Part shown: positions 38,248-46,979 of the stretch, piece after piece | Numbering within the stretch: position 1 is the stretch's first letter | How the letters are laid out: each line of letters starts with the position of its first letter | NCBI GenBank assembly: GCA_963667505.2 | Contig: OY763490.2 | Location: 2,046,001 to 2,110,000, forward strand | Origin: Aldehydirespirator sp963667505 | Lineage (GTDB): Bacteria > Actinomycetota > Acidimicrobiia > Acidimicrobiales > Aldehydirespiratoraceae | Direction of reading: 5' to 3' | DNA length: 64,000 nucleotides | Position numbers and translations under genes: made by a program | The notes under the pieces: generated by a model | Database searches by the model: none | Told to the model about the DNA's origin: nothing | Seen by the model: only the letters and a program-made list of their open reading frames with translations

Positions 38248-40854
38248 ATGAGCGGACGGCTTGACTGGATCGCCAACTACATCTGGGGCATCGCCGACGA
38301 CGTGCTGCGCGACCTGTACGTCCGCGGCAAGTACCGCGACGTGATCCTGCCGATGACCGTGCTACGCCGCCTCGACGCCGTGCTGGAGGGCACCAAGCAG
38401 CAGGTGCTGGACATGAGTGCCCGGCTCGACGAACTGGGTGTCGGCGACAAGGACGGGCCGCTGCGCGAGGCCGCCAAGCACGCCTTCTACAACACGTCGC
38501 CGTTCACGATGCGCGACCTGCGGGCCCGCTCGGACCGCCAGCAGCTCCGGGCCGACTTCGAGGCGTACCTGGACGGCTTCTCGCCCAACGTGGCCGACAT
38601 CATCGACGACTTCGAGTTCCGCAACCAGATCGACAGGCTCTCGAAGGCCGATGCCCTGGGGTCGCTGATCGAGAAGCTCACCGCCCCCGACGTGAACCTC
38701 GGACCCCACCCGGTGTTGGATTCTGACGGGTCAGAACTGCATCCCGGCCTCGACAACCACGCGATGGGCACGATCTTCGAGGAACTGGTGCGCCGGTTTA
38801 ACGAGGAGAACAACGAGGAAGCGGGCGAGCACTGGACGCCGCGCGACGCGGTGACCCTGATGGCCCGTCTGGTGTTCGAGCCGGTGGCCGACCAGATCGA
38901 GTCGAGCACGTACCTGATCTACGACGGCGCCTGCGGCACAGGCGGGATGCTCACACTGGCTGACGACACCCTCCAAGAGATCGCCGCCGAGCGGGGCAAG
39001 CAGGTGTCCACCCATCTGTACGGCCAGGAGATCAATGCCGAGACCTACGCGATCTGCAAGGCCGACATGCTCCTCAAGGGCGAAGCGGCCGACAATTTTG
39101 TGGGCGGCCCGGAACACTCCACGCTGTCCAACGATGCCTTCCCGGACAAGGAGTTCGACTTCATGCTGTCGAACCCGCCCTACGGCAAGAGTTGGAAGAC
39201 CGATCTGCAGCGCATGGGCGGTAAGGCCCACATGCGCGACCCTCGTTTCGTGATCGATCACGCGGGCGACCCCGCCTATTCGCTGGTGACACGCTCAAGC
39301 GACGGCCAGATGCTGTTCCTAGCCAGCATGGTGAGCAAGATGAAGCACGGCACTCCGCTGGGCAGCCGCGTCGCGGAGGTTCACAACGGCTCGTCGCTGT
39401 TCACCGGCGACGCCGGTCAGGGCGAGAGCAACATCCGCCGCTGGATCATCGAGAACGACTGGCTCGAAGCGGTCATTGCGCTGCCGCTGAGCATGTTCTA
39501 CAACACCGGCATCGCGACGTTCATCTGGGTGATCACCAACCGCAAGCCCGAGCATCGCCGCGGCAAGGTGCAACTCATCGACGCCACCGGGTGGTTCAGG
39601 CCGCTGCGCAAGAACCTGGGCAAGAAGACCTGCGAGTTCTCCGAGGACGACATCCGTCGGGTCTGCGACGCGTTCCTCGCCTTCGAGGAGACCGAGCAGT
39701 CGAAGATCTTCCCGAACGAGGCCTTCGGCTACTGGAAGGCGACGGTGGACCGTCCGCTTCGCTTGGCAGTCGATCTGTCGCCGGAGCAGCGTGCGCTGCT
39801 GCGGTCCGCTTGCGTGGACGTCAACGAGGCCGCTCTCGCCGACTTGATCGACGATCTGGCGCAGCGCCTTGGACCGGGCCCTCATCTCGACTACAACGGT
39901 TTCGTGGACATGGTGGCGGAAGCAGCGACCGAGCCGCGAATCAGGCTGACGGCTAAGCGGCTGAGACTGTTGCGCGCATCGCTCGGAACGACCAACGACG
40001 CGGCGGTGCCGGTCGTGCACGATTACCGCGGCGCTGGAGTTGAGCCTGATCCCCTGCACGGGCTGTTCGGGGCGACGGTCGACGGTCGCCGCAGTGTGGT
40101 CGAGTACGAGCACGACCCCCACCTGCGCGACACCGAGCAGGTGCCCCTGCTGGAGGAGGGCGGCGTGGACGCCTTCCTGCGCCGGGAGGTACTACCTTAC
40201 GACGCCAGCGCCTGGTACGACCCCGCGACCGTCAAGGTCGGCTACGAGATCAACTTCAACCGCCACTTCTACCGCCCCGAGCCCATGCGCTCGCTGGAAG
40301 AGATCAGGGCCGATCTCGCAGCCTTGGAGCACGAGACGGTCAGCTTCCTGGATGCGACCGGGTTCAATCGTGACCCAGAAGACGGAACCCGATGGCGGGT
40401 CTACGTCGACACCTCCGTGTTCGGCGCGAGCCAGAGTGACGAAGATGACGCGTTCAGAGATCCTTCGCAGGAACTCTTCCGTGACATCCTTGTCGGCAAG
40501 CTCACGTTGGTGTTGTCGGATGTGACGCAACGCGAGTTGGATCAGGCCCCAGAGGCAGTGCAGGCCGTCCTCGGTCGCATTCCGTTTCCCCAAACTGAGT
40601 ATGCAGACTCATCGGGTGAAGCGGAGACCCTAGCAAAGCGTTATATCTCAGAAGCTGCCCTCACAATGGGGTCATGGGCTGATGCACTCCACATTGCTAC
40701 CGCCACAGTCGCCGAAGTTGACCTGCTCGTGAGTTGGAATTTCAAACATATTGTAAATGCACGCCGTATTCGCGCCTTCAATCGGGTCAACGTACGAGCG
40801 GGCTATTCTCAGATCGATATCCGTACACCGAGGGAGGCCATAGAATATGAGTGA
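38248..40854 (+). CDS. hsdM: type I restriction-modification methyltransferase HsdM fused to a PIN nuclease domain
   Basis: Fusion protein of 868 aa. Residues 1 to about 705 are an N6-adenine HsdM: HsdM N-terminal bundle (WIANYIWGIADDVLRD), SAM motif IYDGACGTGGML near 229 and catalytic NPPYGKSW at 309, ending in the usual HsdM C-terminus (INFNRHFYRPEPMRSLEEIRADL). Without a stop it continues into a PIN domain from about 716: WRVYVDTSVFG (Asp721), SDVTQRELDQAP (Glu763), SWADALHIATATV (Asp812) and DLLVSWNFKHIVN. PIN domains are Mg-dependent RNases, typically VapC-like toxins. The PIN part is noticeably A+T-richer than the HsdM part, so it looks acquired. No hsdR is present in the window. Confidence 0.88.
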   Translation: MSGRLDWIANYIWGIADDVLRDLYVRGKYRDVILPMTVLRRLDAVLEGTKQQVLDMSARLDELGVGDKDGPLREAAKHAFYNTSPFTMRDLRARSDRQQLRADFEAYLDGFSPNVADIIDDFEFRNQIDRLSKADALGSLIEKLTAPDVNLGPHPVLDSDGSELHPGLDNHAMGTIFEELVRRFNEENNEEAGEHWTPRDAVTLMARLVFEPVADQIESSTYLIYDGACGTGGMLTLADDTLQEIAAERGKQVSTHLYGQEINAETYAICKADMLLKGEAADNFVGGPEHSTLSNDAFPDKEFDFMLSNPPYGKSWKTDLQRMGGKAHMRDPRFVIDHAGDPAYSLVTRSSDGQMLFLASMVSKMKHGTPLGSRVAEVHNGSSLFTGDAGQGESNIRRWIIENDWLEAVIALPLSMFYNTGIATFIWVITNRKPEHRRGKVQLIDATGWFRPLRKNLGKKTCEFSEDDIRRVCDAFLAFEETEQSKIFPNEAFGYWKATVDRPLRLAVDLSPEQRALLRSACVDVNEAALADLIDDLAQRLGPGPHLDYNGFVDMVAEAATEPRIRLTAKRLRLLRASLGTTNDAAVPVVHDYRGAGVEPDPLHGLFGATVDGRRSVVEYEHDPHLRDTEQVPLLEEGGVDAFLRREVLPYDASAWYDPATVKVGYEINFNRHFYRPEPMRSLEEIRADLAALEHETVSFLDATGFNRDPEDGTRWRVYVDTSVFGASQSDEDDAFRDPSQELFRDILVGKLTLVLSDVTQRELDQAPEAVQAVLGRIPFPQTEYADSSGEAETLAKRYISEAALTMGSWADALHIATATVAEVDLLVSWNFKHIVNARRIRAFNRVNVRAGYSQIDIRTPREAIEYE

Positions 40855-41026
40855 CAATCAGAAAGAGAGATTCGATGGTATCGCTGTGATGCGAGCCATA
40901 CGCGACCGAATGAACGAAGAATTAGCTGACATGACGGCCGAAGAGGTTCGGGAATGGTTCGACTCCTATGAATATAAGAGTCCCACAGTACGACGTTTTG
41001 TCGAATACCACAAATCGAAAGAATGA
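40847..41026 (+). CDS. small putative antitoxin partner of the PIN domain
   Basis: A 59-codon gene beginning MSDNQKERFDGIAVMRAIRD and ending YHKSKE, overlapping the last 8 bp of the HsdM-PIN gene. It is charged and probably helical. The FD-x-VMR-IRDR ... EEL-DMTAEE pattern is like the short proteins encoded immediately after stand-alone PIN genes of this type, where they are presumed antitoxins; I rely on memory for that resemblance. It could neutralise the fused nuclease. Confidence 0.6.
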   Translation: MSDNQKERFDGIAVMRAIRDRMNEELADMTAEEVREWFDSYEYKSPTVRRFVEYHKSKE

Positions 41027-41107
41027 TGTGCCTATTCTGAATTCATTCAAGGACCAGGTCTAGAAATTATCAGAACATTGGACACACCACCGCTGTACAC
41101 AGATACT

Positions 41108-41594
41108 ATGGCATCTGATTCAGACGCCATAGGCAACATACCGTCGCATTAGGTCTTGCAAGGTTGGGACGCATTGGCCGCTTATTCAAGGGAGTGGGCG
41201 GAACAAAGGAGGACGAATCTGAGACCGGTACCCCGTGCATTCGCTACGGTGATCTCTATACCCACCACGACTACTTTATTCACTATAGCCGTTCGAAGAT
41301 ACAGAGTGAAGTTGTCTCACGCTACACTCAGATTCGTTATGGAGATGTACTCTTTGCAGGATCAGGCGAGACCATCGATGAGATCGGCAAGTCAGCTGTC
41401 AATCTGATTCAGGATTCAGCCTACAACGGCGGGGACGCAATTGTCTTTCGCCCTGATATCGATATAGAGCCAGCGTTTCTTGGCTATGCAACAGCCTGTC
41501 GCGCTGCCAGAATTCAGAAAGCGCGCATGGGACGAGGCATCACAGTTATGCACATATATGGAGACGACTTGAAGAATCTAGCAATCCCTTTGCC
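41108..41594 (+). pseudogene. hsdS: decayed type I specificity subunit hsdS, cut off by an IS
   Basis: ATG 41108 reads MASDSDAIGNIPSH then TAG (41150-41152) exactly where HsdS proteins have Trp (IPxHW). One base is also missing near 41159-41163; correction gives VLQRLGRIGRLFKGVGGTKEDE. The remaining frame is a clear first target-recognition domain (TPCIRYGDLYTHHDYFI, YGDVLFAGSGETIDEIGKSA, GGDAIVFRP) up to DDLKNLAIPLP, where the IS begins. The spacer helix and second recognition domain are absent. So the specificity function of this locus is lost. Confidence 0.82.
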
Positions 41595-43005
41595 GGCTCT
41601 TCGCGTTTTGTGGGGCACGGGGTTCGGTTCGTCTGGCGGGGGCCATGGTAGTCATGCGCAGCGGTGCAGGACTCGTAGCCGGTAGTTGGAGGCGTTGGTG
41701 TAGCCGAATCCTTGGCGTTTGACTTGTTTGACGATGAGGTTGGTTCCCTCGGTGAGGCCGGTGTCGAAGTAGGCGAGGATCTCGCGTTCCCAGCGGCGCA
41801 GGGTGCCGGCGAGGCGGTTGGCCTCTTCGACGTCGTAGACGGCGGCCCAGCGGTGCCAGTCGGCGAGCTCGCGCTGGGCCTGGGCGCGCCCGGCGCTGTC
41901 GTAGAGGTCTCGCAGGGCCTCTTTGAGGATCCACGCCGACTTCAAGTCCAGGCTGTCGTCGGCGTCGAAGGCGGCCTCGAGGCGCTGCCGGGCTCGCTGG
42001 GTGAGCCGCTCGGACGCGCGGGTGAGGTCCCGGCGCGCCGCGTACAGGGGGTCGCCCTTGCGGCCCCGGCGCCCGGTGAGCTGCTGTTGGATCCGGCAGC
42101 GGGTGTCGGTGAGGGCCGCGTTGGCGAGGCGCTCGATGTGGAACCGGTCAGCGACGTGCACCGCGTCGGGCAGCAGCTCGCGCACCGCGGCCCGATACGG
42201 CGCGAACGGGTCTATCACCACCGCCTCGATCGCCGAGGCGGCCTCGCCGAGCTGGCGCAGCCGCCCGGCGAGCGCCGTCTTGGAGCGGCCCTCGAAGATG
42301 TCGAACAGCCTCGAAGTCTCCAAGTCGACGATGCCGGTCATGAACCGCCGCGGCCTCCGGAAGCTCGTCTCGTCGATGCCGACGCGCCGCGGCGCCTGCG
42401 GGCGGGCCGCGAGCTTCGCGCCCGCCGCGGCGGCCACCGCCGCCCACGCGGTGTGCCAGCTGACCCGAAACGACCTCGCCACCGACGCGGTCGAGCGGTC
42501 CCAAGCCGCGGCGGCCAACCCCTGGCGCAACCGCCCGGTCAGCCGCCTGCGGGCGGGGATCTGCGCGGTGGACTCCGTGAAGCTCGCGGCGCAGCCCGGA
42601 GTGTCGCAGCGGAACCGCCGCCTGCTGCACCAGCACCACCGCACGGGCGAAGCAGTGCAGGTCCCGCACCCGCTGGACTCTGCGCTGCTTGACCCGCGAA
42701 GAGAACGTGCCACAGCGCGGGCACGCCGCCTCAGCGCGCCGGCAGCGCACCTGGACCTCCAGCACACCGTCACCGCGCTGCTGCGCGGCGAGCACCTCGA
42801 ACTCGTCGAGGCCCACCAGCACCCCCGCCGCCCCAGCACCGCCGCCGAGCGCGTCTTGAATCACGTCCGCCACCGGCGAACGCGTAGGATCGGACATGTC
42901 GGGGTCTCCTTGCCTGGACAGCCACAACTGCCAGACTCGCGAGGCCCCGACACCCGCGCGCGGATGCTCAGCTCACACTGCCTGCCCCATCAACCGCGTA
43001 GAGCC
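41595..43005. mobile_element. ISL3-family insertion sequence, 1411 bp
   Basis: Terminal inverted repeats of 22 bp (41595-41616 and 42984-43005; ends GGCTCT-n-CGCG ... TGGGGC, 18 of 22 matching) bracket one minus-strand transposase gene. Flanking 8-mers (CCTTTGCC left, AGTTTATT right) do not match, so the expected target duplication is absent, consistent with a deletion next to the element. It replaces the second half of hsdS and whatever followed. Confidence 0.8.
41652..42897 (-). pseudogene. ISL3-family transposase, frameshifted
   Basis: DDE transposase. ATG 42897 starts MSDPTRSPVADVIQDALGGG and the zinc-finger segment CPRCGTFSSRVKQRRVQRVRDL is in this frame. Near 42620 the frame changes to continue RRFRCDTPGCAASFTEST. 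The catalytic core is intact in that second frame: GIDETSFRRP, VVIDPFAPYRAAVRELLPDAVHVADRFHIERL and GLTEGTNLIVKQVKRQGFGYTN. One extra G (or two lost bases) explains the shift. Probably an inactive copy; programmed frameshifting is not usual in ISL3. Confidence 0.8.
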
Positions 43006-43007
43006 AG

Positions 43008-43352
43008 TTTATTGAAGGTGAAGCGTCAGATTTGGAGGTCGTCAGTGAAATGACTCGGATGGCTGGCCGATCTGATGATTGGTGGAAGACAGAACAATCA
43101 AATATGCACACGCTACGTCGTAGGATTGCCATATGGGAAGCCATCTTGATCGGTTGTGGTAGGTATCTTGACGGATCCCAGCAAACAACATCACCGTTGT
43201 TGGAGCAACGTAAGTCAGAAGCAGCTGATCAGGGCAATGCGTACCCGAATGCAGTGATTGACAATTACCGTGACGTGAGCAGCACCGATGACTGGAGGTA
43301 CGCGCGGGCGCTGGCACTCGTCGAAATGTGGACCTTCCAGTCAGACGGCTAA
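43008..43352 (+). pseudogene. fragment of an unknown gene right of the IS
   Basis: Open frame of 114 codons running directly out of the IS end (FIEGEASDLEVVSEMTRMAG ... MWTFQSDG). It has no start of its own except internal TTG 43032 or ATG codons and no domain I recognise. The composition is A+T-richer than average, as in the hsdS segment. It is probably the 3' part of a gene in the former restriction island, left by an IS-associated deletion. Confidence 0.45.
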
Positions 43353-43399
43353 AATTCTCGCAGTATCTGCTGCCCTTGTGATCGCAACGGGAAACCGGC

Positions 43400-44563
43400 T
43401 CATTCTGGCGAACGCTTAGCGGCTCGGGACTCGAGGGTGGTGATCAGGTCGGGGTCGTGGTGGCCTAGGGCGGGGACGGTGGGGTCACCGTCGGCCATGT
43501 TGCTGAGGTTGAACGGGGGTCTGTAGACCTCAGCGGTGCCGGTGGGGGTCGTCACCTGCATGAAGCGGTTGCGGGCTCGGAGTTGGTCGTGCTGCCAGAG
43601 TGCGAGCGGGTCTCGGACGAAGCTGTGGGCGACACGGCCGTCGCGGAGGCGGTGCATCAGCTCCTCGGGCGTGACCGATGCGAACACCGTGTCGATCAGC
43701 CCCTCCAAGTCGTCGACGTTGGCTATGCGATCGGAGTTGTCGGTGAAGCGGGGGTCGTCGATGAGCGTCCGGTCCTGCAGGACGTGCTCGGCGAAGGCGG
43801 CCCAGTCGCGGTTGCTCTGCACTGCGATCATCACCAGCTCGCCGTCGCTCATCGGGTACATGCCGTAAGGGGCGATCATCGTGTGGCGGTGGCCGGACCG
43901 GGGCGGCACCGAGCCCTTGCCCACGGCTGCGTAGGTGGGCGCGGCGGTCCACTCCGCGACGCACTCCAGCATCGACACCTCGATGGAGGCGCCCTCGCCG
44001 GTGGCCTGGTGCCGGTACAACGCGGCCAGGATCGACGAGAAGGCGTACATGGCCGAGGCGATGTCGGCAACCGAGAACCCGACCTTGCAGGCCTGCTCGG
44101 CGGTGCCGGTGAGGGCCACCGCCCCGCCCTCGGCCTGGACGGCCAGGTCGTAGGCCTTGTCGTCGGTGCGGGGTCCGCCCAGGCCGTATCCGGAGACGTC
44201 GCAGGCGATCAGGCCGGGGTGCTTGGCTCTGAGCTGGTCGGCAAGGATGCCAGCCCGGCGAGCCGCGGCCGGTGACAGGTTCTGCACGAACACGTCGGCC
44301 CCGGCCACGAGCCGGTCGAAAGTGACGCGGTCGTCGGGGTTCTTCAGATCGAGCTCGATGCTCTGCTTGCCGCGGTTGGCCCACACGAAGAACGCCGACG
44401 TTCCGCCCATGGCCGCGTCGTAGTGCCGGGCGAAGTCGCCCTCGCCGGGTCGCTCCACCTTCAGCACGCGGGCCCCGAGATCGGCCAACTGGCGAGTGGC
44501 GAACGGAGCAGCTACCGCCGCCTCCAGCGCCACCACGATCACCCCCTCCAACGGCGCGCTCAT
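43400..44563 (-). CDS. CaiB/BaiF family CoA transferase or AMACR-like protein
   Basis: Class III CoA-transferase superfamily protein of 387 aa, starting MSAPLEGVIVVALEAAVAAPFATRQLADLGARVLKVERPGEGDF-like. Seen also: FFVWANRGKQSIELDLKNP, ADVFVQNLSPAAARRAGI, CDVSGYGLGGPRTDDKAYDLAVQAEGG, the catalytic Asp region, and a C-terminal PALGHHDPDLIT. Activity may be CoA transfer to a carboxylic acid or racemisation of a 2-methylacyl-CoA. Start ATG 44563 overlaps the acyl-CoA dehydrogenase stop by 4 bp. Last gene of the ALDH-P450-TPR-ACAD-CaiB run. Confidence 0.87.
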   Translation of the reverse strand: MSAPLEGVIVVALEAAVAAPFATRQLADLGARVLKVERPGEGDFARHYDAAMGGTSAFFVWANRGKQSIELDLKNPDDRVTFDRLVAGADVFVQNLSPAAARRAGILADQLRAKHPGLIACDVSGYGLGGPRTDDKAYDLAVQAEGGAVALTGTAEQACKVGFSVADIASAMYAFSSILAALYRHQATGEGASIEVSMLECVAEWTAAPTYAAVGKGSVPPRSGHRHTMIAPYGMYPMSDGELVMIAVQSNRDWAAFAEHVLQDRTLIDDPRFTDNSDRIANVDDLEGLIDTVFASVTPEELMHRLRDGRVAHSFVRDPLALWQHDQLRARNRFMQVTTPTGTAEVYRPPFNLSNMADGDPTVPALGHHDPDLITTLESRAAKRSPE

Positions 44564-45771
44564 CGGTGCGACTCCTTGGGCAGGTGGGCGCCTCGGTGCT
44601 GGGGGAGCTTCATCTTGAGGATTCGCGACGCCACGACCGTGCGCAGGATCTGGGCGGTGCCGCCGCCGATGGTGAACATCCGCACGTCGCGGTACATGCG
44701 CTCCAGCGGGTTGTTGCGGCTGTAGCCGGCTGCGCCGTGGGCCTGGAGCGCGTCGCTCACCACGGCTATGGCCGCCTCGGAGGTGAAGAGCTTGGCCTGG
44801 GCGGCCAGGGCCGGGTCCGGGAACGGGCTGCCGCCGGGGCCGCGTGAGGCCGCGGCCCGGTGGGTGAGGCTGCGGGCGGCCTCCAGCCTCACCGACATGT
44901 CGGCCAGCATCCACTGCAGGCCCTGGAACTCTGCAATCGGGCGGCCGAACTGCTCGCGCTGCTTCACGAACTCGAGCGCCAGTTCGTAGGCGCCCGCGGC
45001 CAGGCCCAGCGCGACCGTGCCCGCGCCCACCCGCTGGGTGTTGTAGGCGTTCATCAGGTCGGCGAAGCCCCGCCTCAGCCCCGACGGCGGCTGCACGACC
45101 ATGTCCGCGCCGACCTCCATGTCGTTGAATCTCACGACCGTCTCCGGGAGGCCTCGCAGGCCCATCGTCGGCTCCCGGGCACCGATCTCCAGGCCGGGCG
45201 CCTCGTCCCGGAAGGCCAGGAAGGCGCCGATGCCCTCCTCGTCTCCGTCGGCGTCGAACACGCGGGCGAACACCAGATGCGTCCTCGACACGCCGCCGCC
45301 GGTGATCCAGTGCTTGGCGCCGTTGAGCACATAGCAGTCGCCGCGGCGGTCGGCTCGGGTGGTCATCTCCGACGCGGCGCTCCCGGCCCCCGGCTCGGTG
45401 ATGCAGATGGCGGGCTTGTCGCCGGCCAGCACCAGTTCCGCCACCCTCCGGCGCTGGGCTTCGGTGCCGTAGGCCATCACCGCCGAGAGCGCCCCCATGT
45501 TGCACTCCACCGCTATGCGACCGGTGACGCCGCACACCCTGGCCATCTCCTCCACCACCAGCACTGCTTCGAGCAGCGACCGGCCGGGGCCGCCCAGCTC
45601 GGCGGGCACCGTCATGCCGGTGAAACCAGCCTCCTGCAGCGCGGCGACATTGTCCCAGGGGTATTCCTCGCCGCGGTCCACGTCCGCGGCCCGGGGCGCG
45701 ATCACCTCACGGGCCAGGGCTCGGGCCTCGGCCTGGACGGCTAGCTGCTCTGCGGTCAGAAACCAGCTCAT
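44560..45771 (-). CDS. acyl-CoA dehydrogenase
   Basis: FAD acyl-CoA dehydrogenase of 403 aa, desaturating an acyl-CoA and reducing ETF. Motifs: PAELGGPGRSLLEAVLVVEEMARV, CITEPGAGSAASEMTTRADR, VLNGAKHWITGGGVSRT, GLAAGAYELALEFVKQREQFGRPI, QGLQWMLADMS and AHGAAGYSRNNPLERMYRDVRMFTIGGGTAQI. The catalytic base position is in the usual EGT-like C-terminal region (here GGTAQI). ATGA overlaps with both neighbours place it in one operon with the CaiB-like and TPR genes. Confidence 0.88.
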   Translation of the reverse strand: MSWFLTAEQLAVQAEARALAREVIAPRAADVDRGEEYPWDNVAALQEAGFTGMTVPAELGGPGRSLLEAVLVVEEMARVCGVTGRIAVECNMGALSAVMAYGTEAQRRRVAELVLAGDKPAICITEPGAGSAASEMTTRADRRGDCYVLNGAKHWITGGGVSRTHLVFARVFDADGDEEGIGAFLAFRDEAPGLEIGAREPTMGLRGLPETVVRFNDMEVGADMVVQPPSGLRRGFADLMNAYNTQRVGAGTVALGLAAGAYELALEFVKQREQFGRPIAEFQGLQWMLADMSVRLEAARSLTHRAAASRGPGGSPFPDPALAAQAKLFTSEAAIAVVSDALQAHGAAGYSRNNPLERMYRDVRMFTIGGGTAQILRTVVASRILKMKLPQHRGAHLPKESHR

Positions 45772-46979
45772 ACCAGCACCTCCGTGGCGTGGCGGGTAAG
45801 AGCGATCAGGTCGCGCTGGGCAATGCTGCCGCCGATCCAGCGGGTGGAGCCGCCGAGGCCATCGACGAGGCTGACAAACCGGTCCGCGTCACCCGCGGCG
45901 TAGGCGCAGAACGCGTCGGACAGGGGCACCACCACCTCAGTGAACAGGCGGTCGTTCTCGCTTGCGCCCACGCATCGCCCGCGGAGGCCGTCGAACCATC
46001 GACGCGCTCCAGGATGGCCGGGCCGCCGCGCGAACGCGAGGGCCGCGTGCACATCGAGGAAGCCGCAGGTGTGGCGCTCGGCGACGCCGTCCCATCGGTC
46101 GGCCAGCCCGTCCCACCGGTCGGCGACATCGCAGCCCGCCAGCTCCAAGCGCCATAGCAGCGAAGTCTGGTCACAGAGTTGGAAGGCGGTGTCGGCGTGG
46201 GGTTCTCGCTCGTCGAAGACGGCCAACGCCCCCGCGGCATCGCCCGAGGCCAGCAGCCGGAGGGCCAGATGCCACCAGATGTGGGTGGCGAGGAGGTCCT
46301 GGCCGCTCCATCGTTCGACGGAACCCTGGAGCAGATCGAGCGCGGCCGGGGTGTCGTCGGTGGACTCGTAGACATGGGCCAGCGCGTGCCTGGCCCACAG
46401 ATCGTCGGGATCGAGTTCCAACGCCAGACGACCCAGATCCTCAGCCTCGTCGTAGCTTCCGACCTCCTCCAAGGCGAAGGCGTGCTGACCAGCCACGAAG
46501 CCCCAGCCTGGCTGGCCATGCCACGCCTCGACGGCGCGCCCACTCGAGACCAGACGGCGGTCGGCGTCCCCGACATGGAGATAGAGGTCGTGAGCGAAGC
46601 GCACCGCGGCGAAGTCCCGCTCGCTCGCCGAGATCTCGTCCCACGCCTTGGCCGCGGCGGTGAACTCACCCGCCAGCAGCAACTCCAGCGCCCGCACGTG
46701 GGCACGATCGCGATCACCGGACCCGCCGGCGCGGAACCGGGCCCGGGCAGCGTCCGCCGCCAAGGCCGGCGCACCGGACGGGGTTCCGGCCAAGACTCGA
46801 TAGACGGCGGCGAACACCGGGCCCATCACGAACGACTCGTCGCGCTCGCCCGCCTCCGAAGTCACCGCCACCGGATCGCCGCGATAGTGCAGGTACTGCT
46901 CCCAGGCCTGCTCCCACGCCTTGACGCTCGCGGGAGCACCGTCCACCGGCCCCAAGTCCGGCAGCCCAGCGACGATCAC
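45768..46979 (-). CDS. tetratricopeptide repeat protein (TTC38-like)
   Basis: Cytoplasmic TPR protein of 403 aa, with helical repeat pairs such as HVRALELLLAGEFTAAAKAWDEI, GYDEAEDLGRLALELDPDDLWARHALAHVYES and TPAALDLLQGSVERW. The motif HALAHVYESTDD is typical of the TTC38-like family. GTG 46979 overlaps the P450 stop in the form AAGTGA. Family function is unknown; its location between a P450 and an acyl-CoA dehydrogenase, with coupled translation, points to a role in the same oxidation pathway, perhaps as a scaffold. Confidence 0.72.
   Translation of the reverse strand: MIVAGLPDLGPVDGAPASVKAWEQAWEQYLHYRGDPVAVTSEAGERDESFVMGPVFAAVYRVLAGTPSGAPALAADAARARFRAGGSGDRDRAHVRALELLLAGEFTAAAKAWDEISASERDFAAVRFAHDLYLHVGDADRRLVSSGRAVEAWHGQPGWGFVAGQHAFALEEVGSYDEAEDLGRLALELDPDDLWARHALAHVYESTDDTPAALDLLQGSVERWSGQDLLATHIWWHLALRLLASGDAAGALAVFDEREPHADTAFQLCDQTSLLWRLELAGCDVADRWDGLADRWDGVAERHTCGFLDVHAALAFARRPGHPGARRWFDGLRGRCVGASENDRLFTEVVVPLSDAFCAYAAGDADRFVSLVDGLGGSTRWIGGSIAQRDLIALTRHATEVLV

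Noticed and set aside
42895..43005. A conventional 8-bp target duplication for the ISL3 element
   Set aside because: The 8-mers next to the two inverted repeats do not match, so none is reported.
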